Positions 6,273 through 6,388 of a stretch of DNA of 6,388 nucleotides are shown piece after piece (positions within the stretch are counted from its first letter, which is position 1; each line of letters opens with the position of its first letter). Origin of the DNA: Clostridia bacterium (GTDB lineage: Bacteria; Bacillota_A; Clostridia; Oscillospirales; CAG-272). The position numbers were made by a program, and so were the translations under genes. The notes under the pieces are model-generated. The model searched no databases. It was not told the origin of the DNA and saw nothing but the letters and a program-made list of their open reading frames with translations. The DNA lies in the NCBI GenBank assembly GCA_017631775.1, contig JAGBSQ010000189.1, positions 1-6,388 of the forward strand. Direction: 5' to 3'.

Positions 6273-6388
6273 TCTGCAAAGCCCTCCTTTTTCAAAAATT
6301 CTTTGAGCTTTAGCCTTACTCGAAACATCAGCATTGCCACAGCGCTCTCCTTCATGCCGTAATCCTTTGCAATATCTGCCACAGAGGA
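6269..6388 (-). CDS. ECF-type sigma factor, C-terminal end only
   Basis: The last 39 codons and a TGA stop are visible; the rest lies beyond the right edge. The residues form the end of sigma region 4, with the helix-turn-helix part SSVADIAKDYGMKESAVAML and the tail LKLKEFLKKEGFAE. By my count 29 of 39 residues are identical to the end of the sigma factor at 3850-4410, so this is its paralogue. The stop overlaps the LRR start as ATGA. Its N-terminal half and promoter cannot be judged. Confidence 0.88.
   Translation of the reverse strand, partial: SSVADIAKDYGMKESAVAMLMFRVRLKLKEFLKKEGFAE
6282..6289 (-). promoter_or_regulatory. Ribosome binding site of the 558-residue LRR gene, inside the second sigma gene
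   Basis: AAGGAGGG on the minus strand lies 9 bases from the ATG at 6272-6270. It falls within codons for the sigma C-terminus (KKEGF), matching the arrangement in the other module. Confidence 0.8.

Overview
The window looks like part of a chromosome from an anaerobic, probably gut-dwelling Clostridia-type Firmicute (Bacillota). This rests on three things: an EF-G/TetM-like GTPase fused to a YacP-type NYN domain, ECF sigma factors of a type common in clostridia, and BspA-type (LRR_5) surface proteins, together with strong Shine-Dalgarno sequences. No species can be named from the sequence alone.

Layout. Bases 1-1046 (+) hold the 3' part of a gene for a ribosome-binding GTPase-like protein with a C-terminal NYN nuclease-like domain; its start lies outside the window. 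A perfect hairpin (1061-1091) sits between this gene and the convergent minus-strand genes and can serve as a terminator for both sides. The rest of the window is on the minus strand and consists of two copies of one two-gene module, read right to left. The right-hand module is an ECF sigma factor (only the last 39 codons, 6388-6269), then a 558-residue single-pass membrane LRR protein (6272-4596), then a hairpin terminator (4588-4558). The left-hand module is a near-consensus housekeeping promoter inside a perfect inverted repeat (4515-4544), an ECF sigma factor of 186 residues (4410-3850), a 916-residue membrane LRR protein (3853-1103), then the 1061-1091 hairpin.

How the genes may work together. 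In both modules the sigma stop codon and the LRR start codon overlap as ATGA, and the LRR ribosome binding site lies inside the end of the sigma gene, so the pair is probably translationally coupled. Each LRR protein has a short cytoplasmic N-terminus with a conserved motif, one membrane helix, a Cys-containing juxtamembrane region and then a long array of 23-residue leucine-rich repeats that should lie outside the cell. The inference is a family of sigma/membrane-partner pairs in which the LRR protein acts as a sensor-type anti-sigma factor. This is a hypothesis from gene layout and topology; no known anti-sigma domain is recognised. The two modules are clearly duplicates, and the array expanded or contracted after or during duplication (24 versus 12 regular units). 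No RNA genes, insertion sequences or CRISPR arrays were seen, and no gene-free stretch exceeds 300 bases.
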